Of a stretch of 55,804 nt of DNA, positions 7,122 through 14,512 are shown piece by piece. Both the position numbers and the translations under genes were made by a program. Each line of letters begins with the position of its first letter. Positions within the stretch are counted from its first letter, which is position 1. Source of the stretch: an uncultured Acidimicrobiales bacterium (GTDB taxonomy: Bacteria; Actinomycetota; Acidimicrobiia; Acidimicrobiales; SZUA-35); the NCBI GenBank assembly GCA_938009905.1, contig CALLGK010000024.1, positions 1 to 55,804 on the forward strand. Direction: 5' to 3'. The notes beneath the pieces were generated by a model. It worked only from the letters and a program-made list of their open reading frames with translations. It ran no database searches and was not told the origin of the DNA.

Positions 7122-9050
7122 CTAGTAACGGATGTTGACGAGTCGACGAATCCAGATACCGCCGATCACCCAGGCGATAAGACCAAGACTGAGCATGGTG
7201 ATTCCGGCCGCGGTCGATGTCAGAAGACCGGCGTATTCAGGGTTTGCAGCGCGCAGATAGATGAACATCAGAACGGGAAGCGCAAGCAGGACCCAGCCGG
7301 TCGCGCGTCCTTCTGCTGAGAGCGACTGGACCTGACGAGCGATGCGGCGTCGGTCCCGAATGGTGTCCGCAACGTTGTCGAGCACCTCCACCAAGTCGCC
7401 ACCTAGTTGCCTGTTGATCGCCATCGCCCGATTGACCCAATGCAAGTCAGCGGACTTCATTCGATTGGCAACGTCGGCGATCGAGTCGTTCATGTCGCGC
7501 CCGACACGGGTCTCAGAAACCACCCGCTGGAACTCTTCACGCATCGGGCTCGAAGCCTCCGTCGCCACCAGCTCAAGCGCTTGGGGCAAGCCGCGACCAG
7601 CCCGCAGGCTGCCAGTGATGATGGACAGGCCGTCGGTCAGCTGATCGGCAAACCGGCTACGGCGGCGCGACGTCTTGAACCGCACAACCGCCCAAATTCC
7701 GACGACCACGGCAAGCATCAGCAACGCAGCGACCAACGCGGGAAACACCAGCGAGAAGGCGAGCGAGGCAACCACGACTCCCAGACCGCTCATCATCACG
7801 AACTCGCCGGGGCGGAGTGAGAGTCCTGCCGCGTCGAGCGCTCGATCGAGCTGTCCGCTGCTGTCGCTGCGGGCGACAAGGCGGTCTGCCGCGCCTTCAA
7901 GGCGCCCGGTCGCTTCCGAGACCGTTCCCCGTGGTCCATCGAGCCTGGCCCGGGCGCTGGGAGCCAACACACCGACGAGCAAGATCGACAACGCGCCGAA
8001 CATGGTTGCTGCGCCAACGAGGAGCGGAAGGCGGCCGCCAAGGAGACCGGGTGCGGGGAGAATCACCTCTCGGAGCGCGATGGGCTCTGATCCGTCAAGC
8101 CGTCTGGGCACCGGCAGGACAGGCAGTTCACCGCCAACGTCCACCTGCGTGGTGACGGTGGCGACGGCTCCGTTTGAAGCGACCGAGAGCACCACACGAT
8201 GGTCTCCAGGACCAACAGAGGCGTAGCGAACGAGGTATCGGCTGGCGAGTCGTTCCGCGATCTCGGTGTAGACGACGCTCAATGCGTCAAGATCGTCCGT
8301 CGACGCGAGTTGACCGCCTGTAGATTCGACGATCTGTCGCAGAGCCTGAGCATCGGATTCCGACGTTTGTAGCGAGATCGCGTAGAGCCCGATCTCTGTT
8401 CTCGTCAGCTCAGAAACAGCGCGCTCAAGGGTGGCAACGCTGGCCGTGTCTCCGCCGTCAGAGAGGACGACGACGTAGGTAGCTCGCCCCTCGGCCGGAA
8501 CGACGTCTTGCGCCGACTCCACGAGCGCGTCATACATCGCCGTTTCACCGGCAGCATTCAGCGCCGAGATGGCTTGGGCAGCATCGTCGCGAGACGTCGT
8601 CAGCTCTGCGGCTCGCGTTGGCGAAGCTCCAAAGCCGATCACACCGACTCCCGCCTCAGGTGGAAGCTGGTCAAGGAAGCTCAGCGCCGCGCCTTTTGCG
8701 GCCTCGAGGGGAGCACCTCGCATGCTGCCCGACGTGTCGATCACCAGCCAAACGTCGACATCATCATCAAGTGCCACGACGTCAACTGGACGGGTCGTCC
8801 CATCTTCGCTCAACGCGAAGTTGGCTTCAATCGCCACAATCTCGCCAAATCGCCCGGGCACTGCCACCACGAGTTCGACGGTGCCATCATCGGCAACCTC
8901 GGTCGTCAGAACTTGAATGTCGTCGCTGTCCGCTCCGCTCTGAGCGGACGCCGGACCAATGACCGCGAACAGCGCGATGACGACGAGCAACGGCACACCC
9001 GCCGCGCCCAAGAGTCTCCGCAACGAGAGCCGTTGGAAGGGAACGGTCAT
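7122..9050 (-). CDS. tadB: von Willebrand A domain fused to TadB platform protein
   Basis: The 642 aa carry a signal-peptide-like N-terminus (1-37), a vWA domain (about 98-275) with an intact MIDAS start DTSGS (105-109), a beta-rich linker, a membrane segment near 345-370, and a C-terminal TadB/T2SSF domain (about 440-642) with membrane helices. TadB proteins are normally about 300 aa. The predicted topology puts the vWA domain outside the membrane, tethered to the pilus platform. The ATG overlaps the tadA stop (ATGA). Metal-dependent adhesion or subunit recognition is inference. Confidence 0.9.
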   Translation of the reverse strand: MTVPFQRLSLRRLLGAAGVPLLVVIALFAVIGPASAQSGADSDDIQVLTTEVADDGTVELVVAVPGRFGEIVAIEANFALSEDGTTRPVDVVALDDDVDVWLVIDTSGSMRGAPLEAAKGAALSFLDQLPPEAGVGVIGFGASPTRAAELTTSRDDAAQAISALNAAGETAMYDALVESAQDVVPAEGRATYVVVLSDGGDTASVATLERAVSELTRTEIGLYAISLQTSESDAQALRQIVESTGGQLASTDDLDALSVVYTEIAERLASRYLVRYASVGPGDHRVVLSVASNGAVATVTTQVDVGGELPVLPVPRRLDGSEPIALREVILPAPGLLGGRLPLLVGAATMFGALSILLVGVLAPSARARLDGPRGTVSEATGRLEGAADRLVARSDSSGQLDRALDAAGLSLRPGEFVMMSGLGVVVASLAFSLVFPALVAALLMLAVVVGIWAVVRFKTSRRRSRFADQLTDGLSIITGSLRAGRGLPQALELVATEASSPMREEFQRVVSETRVGRDMNDSIADVANRMKSADLHWVNRAMAINRQLGGDLVEVLDNVADTIRDRRRIARQVQSLSAEGRATGWVLLALPVLMFIYLRAANPEYAGLLTSTAAGITMLSLGLIAWVIGGIWIRRLVNIRY

Positions 9051-10417
9051 CGGCGGATCTCGGAACGCAACAGTTCTTCGGGAAGTACCACCCCGAGGTG
9101 CGCCAGTTCGTCAGAGAACATCGGACGCAGACCCGTCGGCTCAAGTTGGCCAAGGAATCGTCCGGATTCGTCGGTACCCGACTCGAAATCAAAGCTGTAC
9201 AGGGTCGACAGCGTGATGGTGTCGCTTTCCATGCCGACGACCTCGGAGATCTCGGTAACTCGTCTCGAACCGTCTCGAAGCCGTGAAAGATGCACGATGA
9301 GGTCGAGGGCCGACGCCACCTGTTCTCGAATAGCGCGAATTGGCAGATCCATGCCTGCCATCAAGACCATGGTTTCCAAGCGAGCGAGAGCATCACGCGG
9401 CGAGTTGGCATGGAGGGTCGACAACGATCCCTCGTGGCCTGTGTTCATCGCCTGAAGCATGTCGAGCGCTTCGCCACCGCGAACCTCACCAACGACGATC
9501 CGATCCGGACGCATGCGCAACGAGTTCCGAACAAGATCTCGGATCGGGACCATGCCCTTTCCCTCGATGTTGGCTGGTCGACTCTCAAGACGAATGACGT
9601 GCCGTTGATGAAGCCGAAGCTCGACGGCATCTTCGACGGTGACGATTCGCTCGTCGCCAGGTATGAAACCCGAAACGACGTTCAACATCGTGGTCTTTCC
9701 GGTGCCCGTACCGCCGCTAATCAGCACATTCCGCTTCCCTCGAACACAAGCATCGAGAAACTCCGCAGAGCGCTCGTCGAGGGTGCCGAACTCAATCAGG
9801 TCGTGCGTGGTGAACGCCCGCTTCGAGAACTTTCGAATCGTGAGGACCGGCCCGTCAACGGCCAACGGAGGCACGATCGCATTCACTCGAGACCCATCCG
9901 GCAAACGAGCATCGACCATCGGGGACGACTCATCGATCCGCCGTCCGACTGCGGCGACGATTCGTTCGATCACTTGCCGAAGCTGCTCAACCGCGACGTA
10001 GCGCGACTCCGTCAAGTAGAGCCGGCCGGCTCGCTCAACGTAAATCGAGTCGTCCGCGTTCACCATGATCTCGGTGACCTCCGGGTCGGCCAGGAACGGC
10101 TCGATCGGGCCAAGCCCAAGAATGTCCGAACCGATGGATTCGACCAGTTCGTGTCGCTCTTCTGGCCGGAGTTGGGTGAGTTCCTCTGCCAAGACCCCGT
10201 CAAGCTCTTGCACCACATATGAACGCAACTGCTCTTCGGGGAGATTGGGATCGAACAGGCGATGTCCAAGCTTTTCGAAGAGGGCATCCTGAGCCCGCTG
10301 CTTGAGCGTTGCGAGCGGATCTTCGGATCGCAAAATCTCCTCGTTCGGCTCGTCGATGCCCAACAGTGCGCGAGTCGACTCGGCGCCCGAGCGCCTCAAC
10401 CGATTGCCGATTCCCAT
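9047..10417 (-). CDS. tadA: Tad pilus assembly ATPase TadA/CpaF
   Basis: This secretion ATPase (456 aa) powers Flp pilus assembly and, in studied systems, retraction. It has Walker A GGTGTGKT (about 235-242), an Asp box ([12 protein letters not shown]), a Walker B region ending in [12 protein letters not shown] and a His box (STLHANS). The start at 10417 is set by AAGGAGGAAG just upstream; the in-frame start at 10471 would overlap the upstream gene. The cpaE stop is one base before the ATG. It is cytoplasmic and expected to act on the TadB/TadC platform. Confidence 0.96.
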   Translation of the reverse strand: MGIGNRLRRSGAESTRALLGIDEPNEEILRSEDPLATLKQRAQDALFEKLGHRLFDPNLPEEQLRSYVVQELDGVLAEELTQLRPEERHELVESIGSDILGLGPIEPFLADPEVTEIMVNADDSIYVERAGRLYLTESRYVAVEQLRQVIERIVAAVGRRIDESSPMVDARLPDGSRVNAIVPPLAVDGPVLTIRKFSKRAFTTHDLIEFGTLDERSAEFLDACVRGKRNVLISGGTGTGKTTMLNVVSGFIPGDERIVTVEDAVELRLHQRHVIRLESRPANIEGKGMVPIRDLVRNSLRMRPDRIVVGEVRGGEALDMLQAMNTGHEGSLSTLHANSPRDALARLETMVLMAGMDLPIRAIREQVASALDLIVHLSRLRDGSRRVTEISEVVGMESDTITLSTLYSFDFESGTDESGRFLGQLEPTGLRPMFSDELAHLGVVLPEELLRSEIRR

Positions 10418-10418
10418 A

Positions 10419-11591
10419 TCACTTCCTCCTTCTGCGCCAACCAGCTCGCCCTGATTCGTCAGGCGGAGCAAAGGCCTCGATTACTTCAGCAAGTTGACGA
10501 CTTGGACCACCCGACGCCTTTTCGACAAGCGGGATGCCCTCATTCGTTGAGATCGGGAAGGCCCGCGAACTCGGAATCTGAAATGTGGCCTCCATACCAA
10601 CGGTGTTCTCGACATCGCTTGCCGTCAGTCCGACCTTGGCATTCGCTCGATTGAGCAAAAAGTGACGACGCGGTGCCGTCAATCCGATGCGGTCGAGGGC
10701 GTCGAGTTGTCTCGTAACGGCGCGGATACTGGGAACGTCTGTGGTCGAGACGAACAGCAAGTCAGAGGCGAACTCGGCGGCGATGAGGGCTGGCTCGTCA
10801 ATACCCGCAGCAGTGTCGACAACCGTCAGTGGGAACTCCTCGGTCAAGGCACCAACCGTTCGCTTCAGCGCGTCGGGGTCGATATCTTCCGCAGCTGCGA
10901 GATCGTCGGGTGGTGTAAGCACTGCGAGCCCAGACTCGTGGGTCGACAAGAACACCTTGAGTGCATTGCGGTCCGACGCGACGGCGGCGGTGGCGTGCGA
11001 CAGATCGTGTTCGGCGTCTGGCAATCCGAGTGCGGCCGCACAGTCCCCAAACTGAGAATCGAGATCCAACAGCAGCACTTGCTGAGGTGCGCGTCTCGCA
11101 AGTCCCACGGCCAGGTTGACAGCCATCGTCGTCTTCCCTGAGCCGCCTTTCGGGCTCAGCACGACGATGACGCGTCGTCGAAGACCTCCGCCGCCAACGG
11201 CTGATTGTCGCCGTTGGTTTACGACGTCAATGACCCGTTCAATGCTCGTGCGGAGGGCCGGAACGTCGGTTGACTCTGCGAGTACGTCGCGTGCACCCAG
11301 GCGCAGATACTCGACAATCTGCTCTCGCGTCTCGGTGGCCGCCAGGACAAGCACGCCCGTGTTTGGATAGCGCCGATCAATCTCGGGGAGAAGCTCGCGC
11401 ACATCCGTTTCCAAGACGTCGCTGCCGATGACAACCACGTCTGGGTCGGCCGCGCAGATCTCTTCGGCGGCTGCAACGGGTGATCGCCAGCGATCAGACC
11501 AAACCCGTCGATGGGTGAGGCCCCGTCCGATTGCGGGCGACAACCGAGCTTCAAGACTCGGGTTGCTGCTGACGATGGTGACCCCGCTCAT
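10419..11591 (-). CDS. cpaE: CpaE/TadZ, MinD/ParA-like pilus localisation ATPase
   Basis: The 390 aa have an N-terminal receiver-like domain (1-125; VVVIGSDVL, then VLVLAATETRE) and a MinD/ParA ATPase domain with the deviant Walker A LSPKGGSGKTTMAVNL (K148 signature lysine, P-loop 149-154). The phospho-acceptor context is degenerate, as usual in TadZ. TadZ marks the pole and recruits the Tad machine. The ATG overlaps the cpaB stop (ATGA) and tadA follows after one base. Confidence 0.92.
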   Translation of the reverse strand: MSGVTIVSSNPSLEARLSPAIGRGLTHRRVWSDRWRSPVAAAEEICAADPDVVVIGSDVLETDVRELLPEIDRRYPNTGVLVLAATETREQIVEYLRLGARDVLAESTDVPALRTSIERVIDVVNQRRQSAVGGGGLRRRVIVVLSPKGGSGKTTMAVNLAVGLARRAPQQVLLLDLDSQFGDCAAALGLPDAEHDLSHATAAVASDRNALKVFLSTHESGLAVLTPPDDLAAAEDIDPDALKRTVGALTEEFPLTVVDTAAGIDEPALIAAEFASDLLFVSTTDVPSIRAVTRQLDALDRIGLTAPRRHFLLNRANAKVGLTASDVENTVGMEATFQIPSSRAFPISTNEGIPLVEKASGGPSRQLAEVIEAFAPPDESGRAGWRRRRK

Positions 11592-12439
11592 CCGCCCGTC
11601 ACCTTGACCGTTGGAGTCGTTTCCTCGTACACCGACCCCCGAGTCTGAATCTGTGTGTCACCTTCTGGCGTGTCGGTTCGTTCTGCGGCGAGCCACAGCG
11701 TTCCGAATTCGGCGGTGAACACCAGCCGCTCGGCATCTTCGGGACGCACGGCCAACGTGACCAGAATCGTTCCGTTGGGCGACTCGGTCAGTTCCGTCGA
11801 CGCCCCGGTGTCGTTCGTCTCGACTTGACCGCTGTCCGCACGTTGGCGGGCCGTGATCAGGACCTTTCTGAGAAGCATGTGGGTCGTGTTTGGCGTTGCC
11901 CCTTCGACCTCGACAGCGACTGACTCCGGCAGCGGGACCTCCTCGCCGTCAACCTCGACCTTTGCAGGCTTGAGGTCAAACGGATCGAACGATGCCAGCA
12001 CGGCCACCGTCTCGCCCGGCTTGACAAAGCCGCCAACCGCTCGTTGAGCATCAAGTTCGATCGTGACCTCGACCATTCCGTCGGGGACGACAATGCCAGC
12101 CTCCCTATTCGTGGCGTCTGAACGAGCCACGAAGCGAGAACCCAGTAGCTGTTCGCCCGGGACGAGATCGACCCCAGCTACCAGACCGTTTATCGACGCC
12201 AAGTCGACGATCGCATCGGCCGCTCTGACTTTGTCAGGCACGAGTTCCACGCGAAGGAAAGCATCGATCTGCTCGCCAGCTGTTCCGGCTGGAATGCTCT
12301 GGTCAACGACATAGACCTCAACGAGCGTTTCACCCGCTTGGGCTCGCTCTTCGGCATTCCTGACGTACGCAACGAGGGACACCGTCCCAACAGCGGCTAG
12401 CAGAAGTGCGGCAAAGACGCCGGCAATCTTGCGACTCAT
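11588..12439 (-). CDS. cpaB: Flp pilus assembly protein CpaB/RcpC
   Basis: The 283 aa begin with a short basic stretch and one membrane helix (about 5-25), then an SAF-like domain with VYVVDQSIPAGT and the PGEQLLGSRF stretch, then an RcpC-type beta domain. In diderm Tad systems CpaB supports the outer-membrane secretin; none is seen here, so a cell-wall role is more likely. The start at 12439 has GAGGGGAA upstream. The longer ORF to 12637 would overlap tadG, so it was rejected. Confidence 0.92.
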   Translation of the reverse strand: MSRKIAGVFAALLLAAVGTVSLVAYVRNAEERAQAGETLVEVYVVDQSIPAGTAGEQIDAFLRVELVPDKVRAADAIVDLASINGLVAGVDLVPGEQLLGSRFVARSDATNREAGIVVPDGMVEVTIELDAQRAVGGFVKPGETVAVLASFDPFDLKPAKVEVDGEEVPLPESVAVEVEGATPNTTHMLLRKVLITARQRADSGQVETNDTGASTELTESPNGTILVTLAVRPEDAERLVFTAEFGTLWLAAERTDTPEGDTQIQTRGSVYEETTPTVKVTGG

Positions 12440-12509
12440 ACGAATTGTTCCCCTCGGAAGATTGAGCAAATGGATAGGCCCATCACGACACGGAAAGGTG
12501 TGAGTGAGC

Positions 12510-13523
12510 TCATGGTCGAAGCACGCAGGCGGTTGTGTCGGCTGGGTCAACGGCGCAGAGCGCGACGCCACGAAGGCCGGTGTCAATGGCACTTCCGCCA
12601 CAACAGGTGCCAGTAACAAGATCGGGATCAACCTCAAACTCGAAGAATCGTTGCGACTCAGCGCCGTTCACCTTGAAGTCAATAATGCGAACGCGGATGA
12701 AGGCGACAAGGTGAAACTCGACGTTGCCGCCGTTGCCTTCGCCAAAGTTGAAGATCGGAAGGGTGAACCACGTGCCGTTGTTCTGCAGTGTTTGGATCTG
12801 GCTTTGGAGGCCAGCGATGGCGCCCGTATCACCCTCATAGCAATGGGGCTCCCCAACGCAGGAGGTCACTGTGTGGTCGCTCCCCGACACCCCATCGGGG
12901 TAACCGTTGAGCACCCAATCCTTCGTCTCCGCATTGGAGTTGGCGCCACCGTTGAAATCAATGGTGCCCCAGTTGCCAGGAAGATCGTCCTCAGCCGCGC
13001 ACGCGTCGGGTTGGTCCTTCGTGTACTCGATGCGAATCGTCGTCGCGACCGGGTTGGCGATATAGCTCTGCAACGCCGCTGACCCGTCCAAGCACAACCC
13101 AAATGGACGCAATCCGGTCAGCTCACGAAGCGGGCCGTACAACGCAGAACTCGTCGAGGTCACCTCGTAGTCGTTGAACCCGATGACGGGACCGAAGAAC
13201 GTCTCGACGTTTTGACGCGCCGTGACGGTCACAAAGCCGGTTGTTGGTCCCAGCGGGGTGTTCACGCACGACACCAGCACCGCGTCCGCTTGGTTGGCGC
13301 TGAGGTAGGCAATGGCGTCGGCATCACAACCTGTGCCTCCACGAGCATAGGTTTGTGCCGCAGCCAGGGCGGCCGCGTCCGTTCCTGTGATGAGACCACG
13401 GCGGGTCTGCCAGCCGTTGCCGAGATCGATCGATAACGCAGCGGCTCCACAGAGCACGACGAGCGCCAGCGCAACGATGACCATGACGGCGCCGCGTTGG
13501 TCACGCTCGGCGACCTTGGTCAT
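12510..13523 (-). CDS. TadG-like pseudopilin/secreted Flp-locus protein
   Basis: The 337 aa have an N-terminal hydrophobic helix after RDQRGAVMVIVALALVVL, followed by LSIDLGNGWQTRRGLITGTD and AALAAAQ, the hallmark of the putative TadG N-terminal family (PF13400). A long extracytoplasmic region rich in Cys, Asp and Asn follows. The start at 13523 overlaps the tadE stop as ATGA, better than the in-frame start at 13532. Paired Cys residues suggest disulfides outside the membrane. A 70-nt gap separates it from cpaB. Confidence 0.85.
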   Translation of the reverse strand: MTKVAERDQRGAVMVIVALALVVLCGAAALSIDLGNGWQTRRGLITGTDAAALAAAQTYARGGTGCDADAIAYLSANQADAVLVSCVNTPLGPTTGFVTVTARQNVETFFGPVIGFNDYEVTSTSSALYGPLRELTGLRPFGLCLDGSAALQSYIANPVATTIRIEYTKDQPDACAAEDDLPGNWGTIDFNGGANSNAETKDWVLNGYPDGVSGSDHTVTSCVGEPHCYEGDTGAIAGLQSQIQTLQNNGTWFTLPIFNFGEGNGGNVEFHLVAFIRVRIIDFKVNGAESQRFFEFEVDPDLVTGTCCGGSAIDTGLRGVALCAVDPADTTACVLRP

Positions 13524-13951
13524 GCCTCGCATCGAAACTCTCCGTGACCTTCAAGGGTGATCGTCTGAGAGAACAGAAGCGGGAGCTCAATCGTGTACGG
13601 GGCAGAGAGCTCAACTCTCACGCTTTCGCCCTGTCGGTCTTCGCATGGGTTGTTCGATCCTGGGGTGATGGACACCGAGGGCGGAGTATCAAAGGTGACG
13701 CCGCCCAGAGCAGATGTCACCCGAGCGTTGATGTCAGCGGATGACGACGTCGACAACGCTGCCGTGCGAGCACCCTCGCGGGCCGCAGCATGAAGGGCTT
13801 GCACCCGGTTGTACGCGATGCCGAACTGAATGATCGAAAAAAGCAGGGCGAAGAGAACAGGTACGACGACGGCGAATTCGACCATTGCAGCACCGCGTTC
13901 GGTCGACCTCGGGGCAGAACACGTGTCGTCGATTCGATGCCTCGACGTCAC
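13520..13951 (-). CDS. tadE: TadE-like pseudopilin
   Basis: This 143-aa pseudopilin has the processing context STERGAAMVEFAVVVPVLF: a Gly before the hydrophobic helix and a Glu/Phe pair at the +5/+6 type position. VQALHAAAREGARTAAL follows, as in TadE. The prepilin peptidase at 4637 would cleave it, and it is expected to prime or tip the Flp fibre. The GTG start at 13951 overlaps the stop of the mini-Flp ORF (GTGA), indicating translational coupling. Confidence 0.9.
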   Translation of the reverse strand: MTSRHRIDDTCSAPRSTERGAAMVEFAVVVPVLFALLFSIIQFGIAYNRVQALHAAAREGARTAALSTSSSADINARVTSALGGVTFDTPPSVSITPGSNNPCEDRQGESVRVELSAPYTIELPLLFSQTITLEGHGEFRCEA

Positions 13952-14064
13952 AGGAACGCGCCCACAGCATCAAGGAGAAGATCCGCTATTCGTGTTTTGA
14001 CCGCCAAAAACGATGCCACCAGCAGCGTGGCGACGAAGGCGATCACGATCGAGTACTCCGCCAT
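13948..14064 (-). CDS. Mini-Flp: 38-aa second pilin-like protein lacking a leader peptide
   Basis: This short ORF encodes 38 aa beginning MAEYSIVIAFVATLLVASF. It aligns without gaps to the mature part of the upstream Flp pilin (MAEYALILALVAVLLVASF), so it is a paralogue. A strong GGGAGGA lies 8 nt before the ATG and the stop overlaps the tadE GTG start, both supporting translation. It lacks the basic leader and the Gly cleavage residue of the Flp precursor. It could be a minor subunit inserted unprocessed, or a decayed duplicate that keeps the coupling. Confidence 0.75.
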   Translation of the reverse strand: MAEYSIVIAFVATLLVASFLAVKTRIADLLLDAVGAFL

Positions 14065-14096
14065 GAAACTGTCCTCCCGAAAACGGGGCAATCGGC

Positions 14097-14119
14097 GGGG
14101 GCCACCGATTGTGACCCCC
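14097..14119 (-). promoter_or_regulatory. Stem-loop between flp and mini-Flp
   Basis: GGGGGTCAC and GTGGCCCCC pair in a 9-bp stem (one T-G pair) over five bases, 11 nt after the flp stop. No U-tract follows. Such structures after major pilin genes typically protect the upstream mRNA 3' end or terminate part of the transcripts, giving much more pilin than downstream machinery. Confidence 0.6.
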
Positions 14120-14130
14120 GCCGCGTTGCC

Positions 14131-14313
14131 TCAGCTCATCGCACTTACGGCCTTGGAAAGAACGGTTGAGATCTCGTTCTTAAGCGCCGTAAACGACGCG
14201 ACCAACAACACAGCCACGAGGGCAAGAATGAGTGCGTACTCGGCCATGCCGGCACCCCTCTCCTCGGTTTGACTGAGCCGCGACCAAGCCGCGATGTAAT
14301 ACTTAGTGAGCAT
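14131..14313 (-). CDS. flp: Flp/Fap major pilin precursor
   Basis: The 60-aa class IVb pilin precursor has an N-terminal leader ending EERG, then AGMAEYALILALVAVLLVASF, the G-xxxx-EY cleavage signature of Flp pilins. A hydrophobic helix and a short polar tail (NEISTVLSKAVSAMS) follow. The ATG has GGAGGA 8 nt upstream. It is the first full-length gene of the Tad operon. Its start codon lies inside a perfect inverted repeat and overlaps a short upstream ORF, so its translation is probably regulated. Confidence 0.95.
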   Translation of the reverse strand: MLTKYYIAAWSRLSQTEERGAGMAEYALILALVAVLLVASFTALKNEISTVLSKAVSAMS

Positions 14314-14365
14314 GAGTGGTTCCTCCGCTTGGGTTTCGGTATCTCAAGAATGAGGGACCACTCAT
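14303..14365 (-). CDS. Possible 20-codon leader peptide overlapping the flp start
   Basis: An ATG at 14365 is preceded by GGGGAGGTGGGTGC, a better Shine-Dalgarno than that of most genes here. It opens a 20-codon frame that ends with TAA at 14303, overlapping the first codons of flp in another frame. Ribosomes translating it would open the inverted repeat that hides the flp start. The peptide resembles no family, so only its position and ribosome site argue for it. Confidence 0.45.
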   Translation of the reverse strand: MSGPSFLRYRNPSGGTTHAH

Positions 14366-14367
14366 GC
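14310..14367 (-). promoter_or_regulatory. Inverted repeat sequestering the flp start codon
   Basis: GCATGAGTGGT (14357-14367) and ACCACTCATGC (14310-14320) form a perfect 11-bp stem in the flp mRNA. The 3' arm contains the flp ATG and the GGAGGA lies in the loop side next to it. Just 5', CTCC (14387-14390) can pair with GGAG in the leader-ORF Shine-Dalgarno, so a second hairpin could gate the leader ORF. Functional gating is inference. Confidence 0.6.
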
Positions 14368-14417
14368 ACCCACCTCCCCAATTTTGAGGAGATGTCACGT
14401 CATGTCGGATCTGGTGT

Positions 14418-14423
14418 GATATA
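14418..14423 (-). promoter_or_regulatory. Candidate -10 box of the flp/Tad operon promoter
   Basis: TATATC on the minus strand is the best -10 match upstream of flp. The corresponding -35 region is poor. A start site near 14411 would give a leader of about 98 nt containing the short ORF and the inverted repeat. Confidence 0.3.
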
Positions 14424-14432
14424 CCCGCCCGC

Positions 14433-14461
14433 TTTACGTCGAACCGTCAGTTCTGTACGAT
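14433..14461 (+). promoter_or_regulatory. Candidate sigma-70-type promoter of the kinase/regulator operon
   Basis: TTTACG (14433-14438) and TACGAT (14456-14461) are separated by 17 bp, each matching four of six consensus bases. A start near 14468 would leave about 45 nt before the histidine kinase GTG. It is back-to-back with the presumed flp promoter, so one regulator could act on both. Confidence 0.4.
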
Positions 14462-14512
14462 CCAAAAGGTGACGGTCTGACTGAGGGTGGTCGGGCGACG
14501 AGAGGGACTTGG

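Noticed and set aside
9051-9455. Extension of plus-strand ORFs opposite tadA and tadB
   Set aside because: They are shadows of tadA and tadB; no ribosome site and no protein-like composition.
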